Shown one piece after another: positions 1-7,529 of a stretch of DNA of 13,866 nucleotides. Numbering within the stretch: the first letter of the stretch is position 1; each line of letters begins with the position of its first letter. Location of the stretch: contig URQP01000074.1 of NCBI GenBank assembly GCA_900550025.1, positions 1-13,866 of the forward strand, written 5' to 3'. This DNA comes from an uncultured Porphyromonadaceae bacterium. Lineage in GTDB: Bacteria; Bacteroidota; Bacteroidia; Bacteroidales; Muribaculaceae. The translations under genes were made by a program, and so were the position numbers. Below the pieces are notes generated by a model. It had not been told where the DNA came from and did not search any database. It saw only the letters and a list, made by a program, of their open reading frames with translations.

Positions 1-64
1 CAAATAAAAACGAAAAAAATGCCCCCGGAAAGAATCGAGTGCGGGACGGACAGAAAAAGCACAT

Positions 65-96
65 AAAACGTCAAACCGGCGACAAAAGCCGCCGGT
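65..96 (-). terminator. Weak terminator-like hairpin behind valS
   Basis: A perfect 7-bp inverted repeat (ACCGGCG at 75-81, CGCCGGT at 90-96) with an 8-base loop lies 33 bases beyond the valS stop. Read on the minus strand it is followed by TTTGACGTTTTATG, so the U-tract is broken and the call is weak. The rest of 1-128 shows no gene or other structure I can support. Confidence 0.4.
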
Positions 97-128
97 CAAC
101 GATACAAATCAAATATCCATACGAATCA

Positions 129-2750
129 CTACTTCTTCAAAGCGGCGATGCTCTCTTTCAAGGCCGCAATCTTGGCCTCGGCATCAGCCTGCTTCTTACG
201 CTCCATCTCGATTACTTTTGCCGGGGCGTTGTTGACAAACTTCTCGTTGCCGAGCTTCTTCAAGACGCTCTGAAGGAAACCCTCATTATATTTCAAGTCG
301 GCTTCGAGCTTCTTCAATTCATCCTCGACATTGATGTTGTTGCCGAGCGGAACGGCATATTCCGTAGTGCCGACAAGGAAAGAAGCCGCCATCGGGTCTT
401 TCTCAGGCACATTAACCACTTCCGAGAGGTTGGCAAGCTTCACTACCACAGCCATAGCAGGCACTTCGCCATTTCCCACCACATTGAGCGCAAGCTGCTC
501 CTTGTTAGGGATGTTCTTGTGAAGACGCACCGTGCGCACCCCGGCAATGATTTCCTTGGCCACGTCGACAGCCTTTATGGTTTCACCATCGGCCGCCTTC
601 GCCTCCGGAAGCTGCGCCAGCATTATGCTCTCGCCGTCCTTGCGTTCGGCAAGATGCTGCCACAGTTCCTCCGTGATAAACGGCATAAACGGATGGAGCA
701 AGCGCAACAGCGTATCGAAAAATCCGAGAGTGGCATCGTAGGTGGCACGGTCGACAGGCTGCCCGTAGGCCGGCTTGACCATTTCGAGATACCACGACGA
801 AAATTCGTCCCAGAACAGCTTGTACACAGCCATCAACGCCTCCGACAGACGGAACTTGCCGAACAGGTCGTCCATCTCGGCCATCGTCCTGTTGATTACC
901 GCGTCAAACCACTTTACGGCTATGGCCGCCGATTCAGGCTGGGCGCAATCGGCCACGTTCCAACCTTTGACAAGGCGGAAAGCGTTCCATATCTTATTAT
1001 TGAAATTACGTCCCTGCTCGCACAAAGCGTCATCATAGAGTATGTCGTTACCGGCAGGAGCGGCAAGCATCAGCCCCATACGCACACCGTCGGCACCGTA
1101 TTTCGCAATCAAATCCAAAGGATTGGGCGAATTGCCGAGAGTCTTCGACATCTTGCGCCCTATCTTGTCGCGCACTATACCGGTGAAATACACGTTACGG
1201 AAAGGCTTGTCGCCTTTATATTCGTAGCCCGCCATAATCATGCGCGCCACCCAGAAGAATATGATGTCGGGTCCCGTGACAAGGTCGTTGGTAGGATAAT
1301 AGTATTTAATCTCCTCATTATCCGGCTCAAGAATGCCGTTGAACAGAGAAATCGGCCACAACCACGACGAGAACCATGTGTCGAGGCAATCCTCGTCCTG
1401 ACGCAGGTCGGCCGGCGTAAGGCCGTTGTCGCCTGTCTTTTCCTTGGCAAGGCGCAACGCCTCTTCAGGAGTTTCCGCAACCACGTAGCCGCCTTGCGGC
1501 AAGAAGTATGCAGGTATGCGGTGTCCCCACCAGAGCTGGCGCGAGATGCACCAATCCTTGATGTTCGACATCCAATAATTATAGGTGTTCTTGAATTTCG
1601 GCGGATAGAACTTTATGTCGTCGTTCATCACGGCCTCAAGCGCGGGCTTCGCCAGCTCGCCCATCTTCAAGAACCACTGCATCGACAATTTCGGCTCAAT
1701 CACGGCATCCGTACGCTCCGAATGCCCCACCTTGTTGGTGTAGGCCTCGGTCTTTTCGAGCAATCCGGCAGCCTCAAGGTCTTTTTCTATCTGCTTACGC
1801 ACCTCGAAACGGTCCATACCGACATAGAGACCGGCCTTTTCGCTCAAAGTGCCGTTGTCATTGAATATGTCGATGCTCGGAAGATTGTATTTCTCGCCGA
1901 GCATATAGTCGTTGACATCGTGCGCCGGGGTGACTTTCAGACAGCCCGTACCGAACTCAATGTCTACATAATCGTCCTCGATTACAGGAATTTCCCTGCC
2001 TACAAGCGGCACAATCACCTTCTTGCCTTTGAGATGCGCGTTTTTCGGGTCGTTGGGATTGATGCACATCGCCGTGTCGCCCATAATCGTCTCCGGACGC
2101 GTGGTGGCGACAATGGCATAACCGTCCTCCCCTACAATCTTATAACGCAGATAGTAGAGCTTGCCATGCTCCTCCTTATAAATCACCTCCTCGTCGCTAA
2201 GAGCAGTAAGGGCGACAGGGTCCCAGTTGACCATACGCACGCCGCGGTAAATCAACCCCTTGTTGTAAAGGTCGACAAACACACGGATTACGCTCTTCGA
2301 GCGGATTTCGTCCATCGTGAAGGAAGTGCGGCTCCAGTCGCACGAAGCGCCGAGCTTTTTAAGCTGCTCAAGGATTATTCCGCCGTGCTCTTCTTTCCAT
2401 TCCCAAGCGTGCTTCAAAAATTCCTCACGCGAGAGGTCGGTTTTCTTTATCCCCTTGGAAGCCAAACGCGCCACGACCTTTGCCTCCGTGGCAATAGACG
2501 CGTGGTCGGTGCCCGGCACCCAGAGCGCGTTCTTGCCTTTCATACGCGCGCGGCGTATGAGAATATCCTGAATGGTATTATTAAGCATGTGCCCCATGTG
2601 AAGCACACCGGTCACATTAGGCGGCGGGATAACGATAGTATAAGGTTCACGGCCGTCGGGCACCGATTTGAACAAATCGTGCCTCAACCAATAGCCGTAC
2701 CATTTCTCCTCCACTTCATCGGGATTGTATTTGGTAGCCAATTCACTCAT
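129..2750 (-). CDS. valS: Valyl-tRNA synthetase
   Basis: This cytoplasmic class Ia aminoacyl-tRNA synthetase activates valine with ATP and charges tRNA-Val. The 873-residue protein is complete. Seen in the sequence: PPPNVTG followed by the HIGH-type motif HMGH at residues 51-54; the editing (CP1) domain with [12 protein letters not shown] at 216-227 and TPAHD at 274-278, whose Asp is the conserved editing residue; the tRNA-reading WWGHRIP stretch at 407-413; KMSKT at 533-537, the KMSKS equivalent; an anticodon-binding helical domain from about 620; and a Lys/Glu-rich C-terminal coiled coil at about 808-873, the valine-specific arm. It is shorter than the E. coli enzyme (951) but complete in domain order. 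The start is fixed by the family-typical opening [10 protein letters not shown] and by a promoter box about 45 bases upstream. It lies 113 bases after rsgA on the same strand, probably as a separate transcription unit. No Shine-Dalgarno is visible. A 959-residue open frame on the opposite strand is only a shadow of this gene. Confidence 0.98.
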   Translation of the reverse strand: MSELATKYNPDEVEEKWYGYWLRHDLFKSVPDGREPYTIVIPPPNVTGVLHMGHMLNNTIQDILIRRARMKGKNALWVPGTDHASIATEAKVVARLASKGIKKTDLSREEFLKHAWEWKEEHGGIILEQLKKLGASCDWSRTSFTMDEIRSKSVIRVFVDLYNKGLIYRGVRMVNWDPVALTALSDEEVIYKEEHGKLYYLRYKIVGEDGYAIVATTRPETIMGDTAMCINPNDPKNAHLKGKKVIVPLVGREIPVIEDDYVDIEFGTGCLKVTPAHDVNDYMLGEKYNLPSIDIFNDNGTLSEKAGLYVGMDRFEVRKQIEKDLEAAGLLEKTEAYTNKVGHSERTDAVIEPKLSMQWFLKMGELAKPALEAVMNDDIKFYPPKFKNTYNYWMSNIKDWCISRQLWWGHRIPAYFLPQGGYVVAETPEEALRLAKEKTGDNGLTPADLRQDEDCLDTWFSSWLWPISLFNGILEPDNEEIKYYYPTNDLVTGPDIIFFWVARMIMAGYEYKGDKPFRNVYFTGIVRDKIGRKMSKTLGNSPNPLDLIAKYGADGVRMGLMLAAPAGNDILYDDALCEQGRNFNNKIWNAFRLVKGWNVADCAQPESAAIAVKWFDAVINRTMAEMDDLFGKFRLSEALMAVYKLFWDEFSSWYLEMVKPAYGQPVDRATYDATLGFFDTLLRLLHPFMPFITEELWQHLAERKDGESIMLAQLPEAKAADGETIKAVDVAKEIIAGVRTVRLHKNIPNKEQLALNVVGNGEVPAMAVVVKLANLSEVVNVPEKDPMAASFLVGTTEYAVPLGNNINVEDELKKLEADLKYNEGFLQSVLKKLGNEKFVNNAPAKVIEMERKKQADAEAKIAALKESIAALKK

Positions 2751-2794
2751 AACAATTTGTTTTTTAGCTTTTACTTATCTTACGAAAACGTCTG

Positions 2795-2802
2795 CAAAGT
2801 TA
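2795..2802 (-). promoter_or_regulatory. Bacteroidetes -7 element for valS
   Basis: On the minus strand this reads TAACTTTG, a full match to the Bacteroidetes -7 consensus TAnnTTTG, 44 bases before the valS ATG. No TTTG sits at the expected 19-21-base distance upstream, so only the -7 half is supported. It suggests valS can be transcribed independently of rsgA. Confidence 0.5.
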
Positions 2803-2863
2803 CTAATACTGACGCAAACATCCGACTTTTAAGCGATTATTTTACGCCATCACGGAAAAGGTG

Positions 2864-3799
2864 TCAGAAAGGCTTGCGGTATTTGTCGGGCGCGCTGTCG
2901 TCGAGAATGCTCAGATAGCTGTTGTAGCGCGACTCGCTTATCCTATGCTCCTCGATGGCTTTCTTGACCGCGCATCCCGGCTCATGCACATGGGTGCAAT
3001 TATTATATTTGCAATTATGCGACTCCTTGAATATTTCAGGAAAATAATGCGCCACTTCCTCCGCGTTGAAATCTATCGTGCCGAAACCCTTAACGCCGGG
3101 AGTGTCGATTATATAACCGCCACCGTCAGGCAACAGGTACATTTCCGAGAAAGTAGTGGTGTGCATCCCCGTATGGTGCGACTCGGAGACTTCCGAAGTC
3201 TTCAAGCCAAGCCCCGGTATTATGCAATTAATCAACGAAGACTTACCGACACCCGAATTGCCGGAAAACAAAGAGACCTTGCCGCCAAGCATCCTTTTCA
3301 GTTCGTCCAAGCCATCCCCTGTCTCCGCCGACACTTTGACCACCTTATAGCCTATCGTCTCATACAGATATGACAACGCGTCGCAATATTCTTTCCATTC
3401 ACCGTCGAGAAGATCAATCTTATTTATCACCAAAACGGCCGGGACAGAATAGGCTTCGGCCGTGGCGAGAAAACGGTCGATGAAAACAGTTGAAGTCAAA
3501 GGGTTCACCAACGAAACGACAAGGAATGCCTGATCAAGATTGGAAGCTATTATATGCGACTCCTTCGACAGATTGGAAGCCCTCCGGATGATATAATTAC
3601 CACGCGGATGTATGCAAGTGATAAAAGCCGTACCATCCGGATTCTCCACAATGTCCACCTTGTCGCCCACGGAAACAGGGTTAGTCGTGCGGATTCCCTT
3701 CAGGCGGAAATTCCCCTTAATCTTGCACGGCACGTCACCGCCCGCATCTGTGCGCACGATGTACCAACTGCCAGTATTCTTAATTACCAATCCTTCCAT
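2864..3799 (-). CDS. rsgA: Ribosome small subunit-dependent GTPase A (RsgA/YjeQ)
   Basis: RsgA is a circularly permuted GTPase that acts in late 30S subunit maturation, checking the decoding site and releasing RbfA. The 311-residue protein shows the complete family order: an N-terminal OB-fold (about 1-70), then G-motifs in permuted order, with G4 NKID at 126-129, G5 SAETGDG at 157-163, the G1 P-loop GNSGVGKSS at 180-188, switch-region threonines near 213-216, and G3 DTPG at 232-235. The C-terminal zinc finger has ligands C263, C268, H270 and C276 in the spacing CX4CXHX5C. Nothing essential is missing. The start [13 protein letters not shown] matches the usual opening of Bacteroidales RsgA. 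It is transcribed leftward, divergent from the small winged-helix gene and ahead of valS. A -7 box only five bases before the ATG suggests a leaderless or nearly leaderless mRNA. Confidence 0.97.
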   Translation of the reverse strand: MEGLVIKNTGSWYIVRTDAGGDVPCKIKGNFRLKGIRTTNPVSVGDKVDIVENPDGTAFITCIHPRGNYIIRRASNLSKESHIIASNLDQAFLVVSLVNPLTSTVFIDRFLATAEAYSVPAVLVINKIDLLDGEWKEYCDALSYLYETIGYKVVKVSAETGDGLDELKRMLGGKVSLFSGNSGVGKSSLINCIIPGLGLKTSEVSESHHTGMHTTTFSEMYLLPDGGGYIIDTPGVKGFGTIDFNAEEVAHYFPEIFKESHNCKYNNCTHVHEPGCAVKKAIEEHRISESRYNSYLSILDDSAPDKYRKPF

Positions 3800-3803
3800 A
3801 TTG

Positions 3804-3811
3804 CAAAATTA
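3804..3811 (-). promoter_or_regulatory. -7 element immediately before rsgA start
   Basis: The minus strand reads TAATTTTG, an exact TAnnTTTG match, ending five bases before the rsgA ATG at 3799. A -33-like TTG lies 18 bases further upstream (3830-3832). Transcription from here would start at or next to the start codon, giving an mRNA with essentially no 5' leader. Sequence-only inference. Confidence 0.5.
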
Positions 3812-3843
3812 GTACAATTGGCCATATCACAATAAAAAAGAAT

Positions 3844-3855
3844 GCCCATATGGGC
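3844..3855. repeat. Perfect palindrome GCCCATATGGGC in divergent region
   Basis: A 12-base perfect palindrome is flanked by an A-run on the left and TTTTT on the right, in the intergenic region between divergent rsgA and the winged-helix gene. It could be an operator for a dimeric regulator, or a small hairpin terminator stopping rightward antisense transcription out of rsgA. Sequence alone does not decide. Confidence 0.45.
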
Positions 3856-3912
3856 TTTTTACAAGCTATAAAAATAGATTTTATGTTTTACAGCATAATT
3901 TTTCAGCAATTA

Positions 3913-3945
3913 TTTGCGCGTGATTAATTTTTTTTAGTACCTTTG
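3913..3945 (+). promoter_or_regulatory. Bacteroidetes promoter for the winged-helix gene
   Basis: TTTG at 3913-3916 and TACCTTTG at 3938-3945 are separated by 21 bases and both match the Bacteroidetes sigma-ABfr consensus (TTTG, then TAnnTTTG). The predicted transcription start near 3951 gives a leader of about 28 bases to the ATG at 3979. Confidence 0.75.
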
Positions 3946-3978
3946 CCCCGAACAAAACATAAATTAATTTTTTTAATC

Positions 3979-4182
3979 ATGAATGTTGAAGTTATGGGCT
4001 CATGGGCCGGCTTGGTGTGGAACGCACTGAACGAGGTTGAGTCAATGAATTTTAAACAATTGAAAAAAGTAACCAAGCTCAAGGAAAAAGAACTCTATGC
4101 AGCTTTCGGCTGGCTTGGTCGTGAAGGCAAATTGAATTTTGCAGAAGCAGAAGGTGAATTGGTATTGTCTTTGAACAAATAA
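3979..4182 (+). CDS. Small winged helix-turn-helix domain protein (DUF2582-like)
   Basis: This 67-residue protein is one small winged-helix domain and nothing else. It resembles the Bacteroidales family annotated as winged helix-turn-helix domain-containing protein (Pfam DUF2582, assigned from memory of the pattern). Visible features are a hydrophobic first helix (GSWAGLVWNALNEV), the HTH stretch FKQLKKVTKLKEKELYAAFGWLGREGKL at about 25-52, and a short wing before the C-terminus. The predicted recognition helix ELYAAFGWLGREG is not very basic, so DNA binding is not assured and a protein-interaction role is possible. The ATG at 3979 is preferred over an upstream in-frame TTG at 3943, because that TTG lies inside the promoter -7 box. 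The gene is monocistronic, with its own promoter and a strong terminator. Function unknown. Confidence 0.85.
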   Translation: MNVEVMGSWAGLVWNALNEVESMNFKQLKKVTKLKEKELYAAFGWLGREGKLNFAEAEGELVLSLNK

Positions 4183-4227
4183 GACACCCTGTTCACTTTT
4201 TTTGCTATCGCGATTTTCTGAAATAAC

Positions 4228-4270
4228 AAAAAGGGCAGGCATTCCGATATGCTTACCCTTTTTTATTTTA
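4228..4270 (+). terminator. Rho-independent terminator after the winged-helix gene
   Basis: AAAAAGGG (4228-4235) pairs with CCCTTTTT (4256-4263). The inner GCAT/ATGC arms pair as well, with one mismatch and one G-U pair between the two stems, and a T-rich tail follows to 4270. It begins 45 bases beyond the stop codon and separates the winged-helix gene from purT. Confidence 0.8.
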
Positions 4271-4281
4271 TCCGATTCCAC

Positions 4282-4289
4282 TAATTTTG
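4282..4289 (+). promoter_or_regulatory. -7 element for the purT transcription unit
   Basis: TAATTTTG matches TAnnTTTG exactly, 22 bases before the purT ATG. The -33 region overlaps the T-run of the preceding terminator (TTTT rather than TTTG), so the upstream half is poor. Confidence 0.55.
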
Positions 4290-4311
4290 CAAAAACAAAA
4301 AATTATCCGTT

Positions 4312-5502
4312 ATGACAAAAATAGGCTCTGTAATGACCCCTGTGGGTAAAAAAGCCCTCCTGTTGGGAAGCGGCGAGCTCGGCAAAGAAGTGGCAATCGA
4401 ATTGCAACGCTACGGAGTGGAAGTAGTGGCTTGCGACAAATACGCAAACGCGCCCGCCATGCACGTGGCTCACCGAAGCCACGTGTTCAGCATGCTCGAC
4501 GGCGAAACCCTCGACAAAGTAATCCGCGAAGAACATCCTGACCATATAATACCGGAAGTGGAAGCGATAGCCACTCCCGAACTGCTCAAACTCGAGGAAG
4601 AAGGATTCAACGTGACACCTACCGCACGCGCGGCATGGCTCACTATGAACCGCGAAGGGATACGCCGCCTCGCGGCAGAAGAATTAGGCGTGAAGACATC
4701 GCCCTACCGCTTCGCCTCCGACAAGGAAGAATTCCACAAGGCGGTGGAGGAAATCGGTATCCCATGCGTGGTGAAACCGATAATGAGCTCATCAGGCCAC
4801 GGACAAAGTACGATTAAAAGCGAATCAGACATCGACACCGCTTGGAAAACGGCACAGGAAGGCGGACGCGCAGGGGCTGGAAGAGTGATTGTGGAAGGAT
4901 TCGTGAAATTCGATTATGAAATCACCCTCCTCACCGTGCGGAGCTGTTCCGGAACCACATTCTGCCAACCGGTAGGACACATTCAGGAAAACGGCGACTA
5001 CCGCTATTCATGGCAGCCGCAGGCAATGAGCGCCGAAGCCCTCGCCAAAGCGCAGGAAATCGCAAAGAAAGTTACCGACGCGCTTGGCGGATACGGCATC
5101 TTCGGTGTCGAGATGTTCATCAAAGGCGACGACGTGATTTTCAGCGAAGTGTCGCCACGCCCGCACGACACTGGTATGGTAACTATGATTTCGCAGGACA
5201 TGAGCGAATTTGCCCTGCATGCCCGCGCCTTGCTCGGACTGCCGGTACCGGAAATCAGATTCTACGGGCCGTCGGCTTCAAAAGCAATCGTGGTGGAAGG
5301 CGACAGCGACAAAGTAGTATTCGACAACCTCGAAAAAGCGCTGGCCGAGCCCGGAGTGCAAATCAGGATATTCGGGAAGCCGGAAGTAAAAGGACACCGC
5401 CGCATGGGCGTGATACTTGCCACCGCCGGAAGCGTGGAAGAAGCAATCGCCAAAGCCGACCGCGCATATAACGCTTTGAAAATAGACGTACTACCGCGCT
5501 AA
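4312..5502 (+). CDS. purT: Formate-dependent phosphoribosylglycinamide formyltransferase
   Basis: PurT converts glycinamide ribonucleotide to formyl-GAR with formate and ATP, the folate-independent version of the third step of purine synthesis, in the cytoplasm. The 396-residue protein is an ATP-grasp enzyme close in length to E. coli PurT (392) and aligns with it almost without gaps. Seen: N-terminal nucleotide-binding motif GSGELGKE (19-26), [12 protein letters not shown] (47-58), [16 protein letters not shown] (111-126), the glycine-rich ATP loop SSSGHGQS (159-166), [13 protein letters not shown] (185-197), and the metal-binding glutamates E267 and E279 in FGVEMF and [14 protein letters not shown], at the same numbers as in E. 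coli. From memory the ATP loop in E. coli reads SSSGKGQ, so His here replaces a Lys; this may be a lineage variant. No Shine-Dalgarno precedes the ATG. The stop codon overlaps the start of the next gene (TAATG). Confidence 0.98.
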   Translation: MTKIGSVMTPVGKKALLLGSGELGKEVAIELQRYGVEVVACDKYANAPAMHVAHRSHVFSMLDGETLDKVIREEHPDHIIPEVEAIATPELLKLEEEGFNVTPTARAAWLTMNREGIRRLAAEELGVKTSPYRFASDKEEFHKAVEEIGIPCVVKPIMSSSGHGQSTIKSESDIDTAWKTAQEGGRAGAGRVIVEGFVKFDYEITLLTVRSCSGTTFCQPVGHIQENGDYRYSWQPQAMSAEALAKAQEIAKKVTDALGGYGIFGVEMFIKGDDVIFSEVSPRPHDTGMVTMISQDMSEFALHARALLGLPVPEIRFYGPSASKAIVVEGDSDKVVFDNLEKALAEPGVQIRIFGKPEVKGHRRMGVILATAGSVEEAIAKADRAYNALKIDVLPR

Positions 5503-6755
5503 TGAAAAACGCGTCAACTATAAGATTAAATAGAATATTCTTATTACTATCTGCGTTGTTATGCCTTCAGGGCATGACAGCGCAGACTTCGTTTACGGAT
5601 TTCTTCAAAAAACAGTCTGACGATTCCACAAAAATGCGGCTTATCCACAATTTAGAGATGGATTTCCGCCCGGGATTCATTTTCCAGACACACGATTTCT
5701 TCAGAGGCGACAACTACGATATGCAACCTATCCGCACATCGCTGTCGGCAAGCCTCAAATACGGATTCAGCCAACCGGAAAATTCCGCGGCCACAGCCGC
5801 ATTCGGGAAATCGGCACAAGGAATCGGAATAGCCTATAATTCTTTTCTCGAACCGTCGGCCATAGGCAATCCGGTGGCGGTATTCGCATACCAGAGCGCG
5901 CCAGTATGGAACATATCACCTGCCGTAACACTCGATTATGAATGGAATTTCGGCGTGTCGTTCGGCTGGAATCCATACGACGAGACGGCAAATCCAAAAA
6001 ACCACATAATCGGCACAAAAATCAACGCATACCTCAACGCCGGGATAAATCTCGACTGGCGGCTGTCGCAAAACATAGGGCTACTCACAGGAGTGACATT
6101 TTCCCACTATTCAAACGGAAACACAGGCATACCAAATTGCGGGCTCAACACCGCGGCCGTCAATCTCGGGATAGCCTACAAATTCGGAAAAAACGGAAGT
6201 GACACAGCAGAAGCCACAGCACCCGGGTTTACACGCCATATAAGCTACGACATAGTAATGTTCGGCTCATTCAGAAGAAAAGGAATCGACACCGGCAACG
6301 GAATACTCATATCAGGCGACCGCTATCCGGTGGCAGGCTTTAATTTCAACCCGATGTACAACGTATGCTACCGGTTCCGCACGGGACTGTCGCTCGACGC
6401 CACCTACGACGCAAGCGCAGGGCTAAGCTACGAAGCACCCATCTGCGACCTCGGAGGAAATTGCGGCGAGCCAGAAATGATTTTGTCGCCGGTAAAGGAC
6501 CGTTTCTCGCTAGGCGTGTCGGCAAGAGCCGAATACGTAATGCCTTATTTCTCGATAAATGCCGGAATAGGCTACAACTTTCTGAGCGGCAGCAGCGACC
6601 AACGCAGTCTCTACCAGATATTAGCATTGAAAATGGCGATTACCCGCTCTACATACATCCACATAGGCTATTGTCTGCGCGACTTCAAAGACCCGAACTA
6701 TCTGATGCTCGGCATCGGATTCCGCCTCCACGACCTTGCTCCGCGACTGTTCTGA
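5502..6755 (+). CDS. PagL-like acyloxyacyl hydrolase family outer-membrane protein
   Basis: This predicted exported beta-barrel of 417 residues has a signal peptide at about 1-28 (hydrophobic ILFLLS-type core, AXA-type cleavage near TAQ). Around 197-230, GVTFSHYSNGNTGIPN carries the His-x-Ser-Asn signature (H202, S204) of the PagL lipid A 3-O-deacylase/acyloxyacyl hydrolase family, which removes a 3-O-linked acyl chain from lipid A in the outer membrane. In PagL the catalytic Glu lies 14 residues after the His; here that position (216) is Asn, so the triad looks altered. At 417 residues it is far longer than PagL (about 150): about 170 residues after the signature continue with alternating strand-like segments (for example FSINAGIGYNFLSG) and end in Phe, as outer-membrane barrels often do. 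It starts on the last base of the purT stop (TAATG), so translation is probably coupled. Activity is inferred from the motif only. Confidence 0.83.
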   Translation: MKNASTIRLNRIFLLLSALLCLQGMTAQTSFTDFFKKQSDDSTKMRLIHNLEMDFRPGFIFQTHDFFRGDNYDMQPIRTSLSASLKYGFSQPENSAATAAFGKSAQGIGIAYNSFLEPSAIGNPVAVFAYQSAPVWNISPAVTLDYEWNFGVSFGWNPYDETANPKNHIIGTKINAYLNAGINLDWRLSQNIGLLTGVTFSHYSNGNTGIPNCGLNTAAVNLGIAYKFGKNGSDTAEATAPGFTRHISYDIVMFGSFRRKGIDTGNGILISGDRYPVAGFNFNPMYNVCYRFRTGLSLDATYDASAGLSYEAPICDLGGNCGEPEMILSPVKDRFSLGVSARAEYVMPYFSINAGIGYNFLSGSSDQRSLYQILALKMAITRSTYIHIGYCLRDFKDPNYLMLGIGFRLHDLAPRLF

Positions 6756-6777
6756 TTGTAACAATCATGTAACAATC
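6754..6777 (+). repeat. Tandem TGTAACAATC repeat upstream of the DUF2490 gene
   Basis: TGTAACAATC occurs at 6757-6766 and again at 6768-6777, an 11-base period close to one helical turn. The first copy is also half of an inverted repeat, GATTGT-A-ACAATC (6754-6766). The pair overlaps the stop of the upstream gene and precedes a -7-like box TAACTTCG (6812-6819, one mismatch to TAnnTTTG). It is a candidate binding site for a regulator of the downstream gene. Confidence 0.4.
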
Positions 6778-6811
6778 CCGATTTTTCCAAATTTTATTCG
6801 CAATCAAATAT

Positions 6812-6819
6812 TAACTTCG
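6812..6819 (+). promoter_or_regulatory. Imperfect -7 element before the DUF2490 gene
   Basis: TAACTTCG differs by one base from TAnnTTTG and lies 18 bases before the ATG at 6838. No good TTTG lies at the -33 position. The gene may instead, or additionally, be read from the purT promoter. Confidence 0.3.
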
Positions 6820-6837
6820 CCGGAAAATCAAGAAAAT

Positions 6838-7470
6838 ATGAGAAAGACAATAGCGGCCGCGGCATTATCGCTATACGCAATAACGGCAAGCCATATGCAC
6901 GGAGCCGATTTCGGCACGTGGACAAACTGGAGCGTCGACTACGCGGCCACCGACAAAATAGAATTAGCGGCAGGAATGGAATACCGCACCACCGACAACG
7001 CGTCGGAGACCGACCGCTGGGCATTCAACGGAGGCATCACATACAGCCCGCTGAAACATCTAAGCGTCGAAGGCACATACGAATTCCACCACCGCAACCG
7101 CAGCGGAGTATGGAAAAACCGCCACCGCTACAATCTTGCCGCCACAGGAAGCCTGAAAGCAGGAAGATGGAATTTCTCATTGCGAGAACGATTCCAGCAC
7201 ACAATAGAAAGCGGAGAAAGCGAACTGCGGATGCGCTCGCGGCTTCAAGCGAAGTTCAAGGCAACCAACAAAATCAGTCCTTACGCCTCAATAGAGATGT
7301 ACAACAGCCTGCATTCAGGCGAAAAGTTCGACATAACAAGGATGCGCTACCGCGCCGGATTCGACTTTAAAATAGCCGACAACGTAAGCACCGACATCTA
7401 CTATCTGTTCAACGCCGAAGACGGAGCAAACAAGAATATCGCAGGTCTCGACATCGCTTTCCACTTCTAA
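6838..7470 (+). CDS. DUF2490-type exported protein, probable outer-membrane barrel
   Basis: The predicted product is 210 residues with an N-terminal signal peptide (MRKTIAAAALSLYAITA core, cleavage probably near residues 18-23). The mature part is made of short alternating strand-like segments rich in aromatic and basic residues, ending LDIAFHF, a C-terminal Phe expected of outer-membrane beta-barrels. The pattern WNFSLRERFQ, then RMRSRLQAKF, then SPYASIEMYN, then RMRYRAGFDFKI fits the uncharacterised DUF2490 family, from family memory and not a search. No enzyme motif is visible. The ATG at 6838 is chosen because it directly precedes the signal peptide; in-frame triplets further upstream run into the previous gene. 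It lies 82 bases after the PagL-like gene on the same strand and ends just before a strong bidirectional terminator. Substrate and role are unknown. Confidence 0.75.
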   Translation: MRKTIAAAALSLYAITASHMHGADFGTWTNWSVDYAATDKIELAAGMEYRTTDNASETDRWAFNGGITYSPLKHLSVEGTYEFHHRNRSGVWKNRHRYNLAATGSLKAGRWNFSLRERFQHTIESGESELRMRSRLQAKFKATNKISPYASIEMYNSLHSGEKFDITRMRYRAGFDFKIADNVSTDIYYLFNAEDGANKNIAGLDIAFHF

Positions 7471-7475
7471 ACAAA

Positions 7476-7515
7476 AACGCCCGATAGACAAGAGCTACCG
7501 GGCGTTGGCTTTTTT
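7476..7515. terminator. Bidirectional terminator between convergent genes
   Basis: AACGCCCG (7476-7483) and CGGGCGTT (7499-7506) form an 8-bp GC-rich stem, with additional TAG/CTA pairing inside. Rightward it is followed by GGCTTTTTT. Leftward, on the minus strand, it is followed by TTTGT. It sits between the stop of the DUF2490 gene (7470) and the stop of the converging OMPP1 gene (7530), so it can serve both. Confidence 0.85.
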
Positions 7516-7529
7516 CAACCGCAAACAAA

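Noticed and set aside
39..2918. 959-residue open frame on the plus strand, opposite valS
   Set aside because: It lies antisense to a fully conserved valS, has no recognisable domain, and runs into rsgA. It results from codon bias in valS, not a second gene.
2861..3373. 170-residue plus-strand frame opposite rsgA
   Set aside because: Antisense to the GTPase and zinc-finger motifs of rsgA, no signal of its own.
3943..3981. Upstream TTG start adding 12 residues to the winged-helix protein
   Set aside because: The TTG lies inside the -7 promoter box, so it would not be on the transcript; ATG at 3979 is used.
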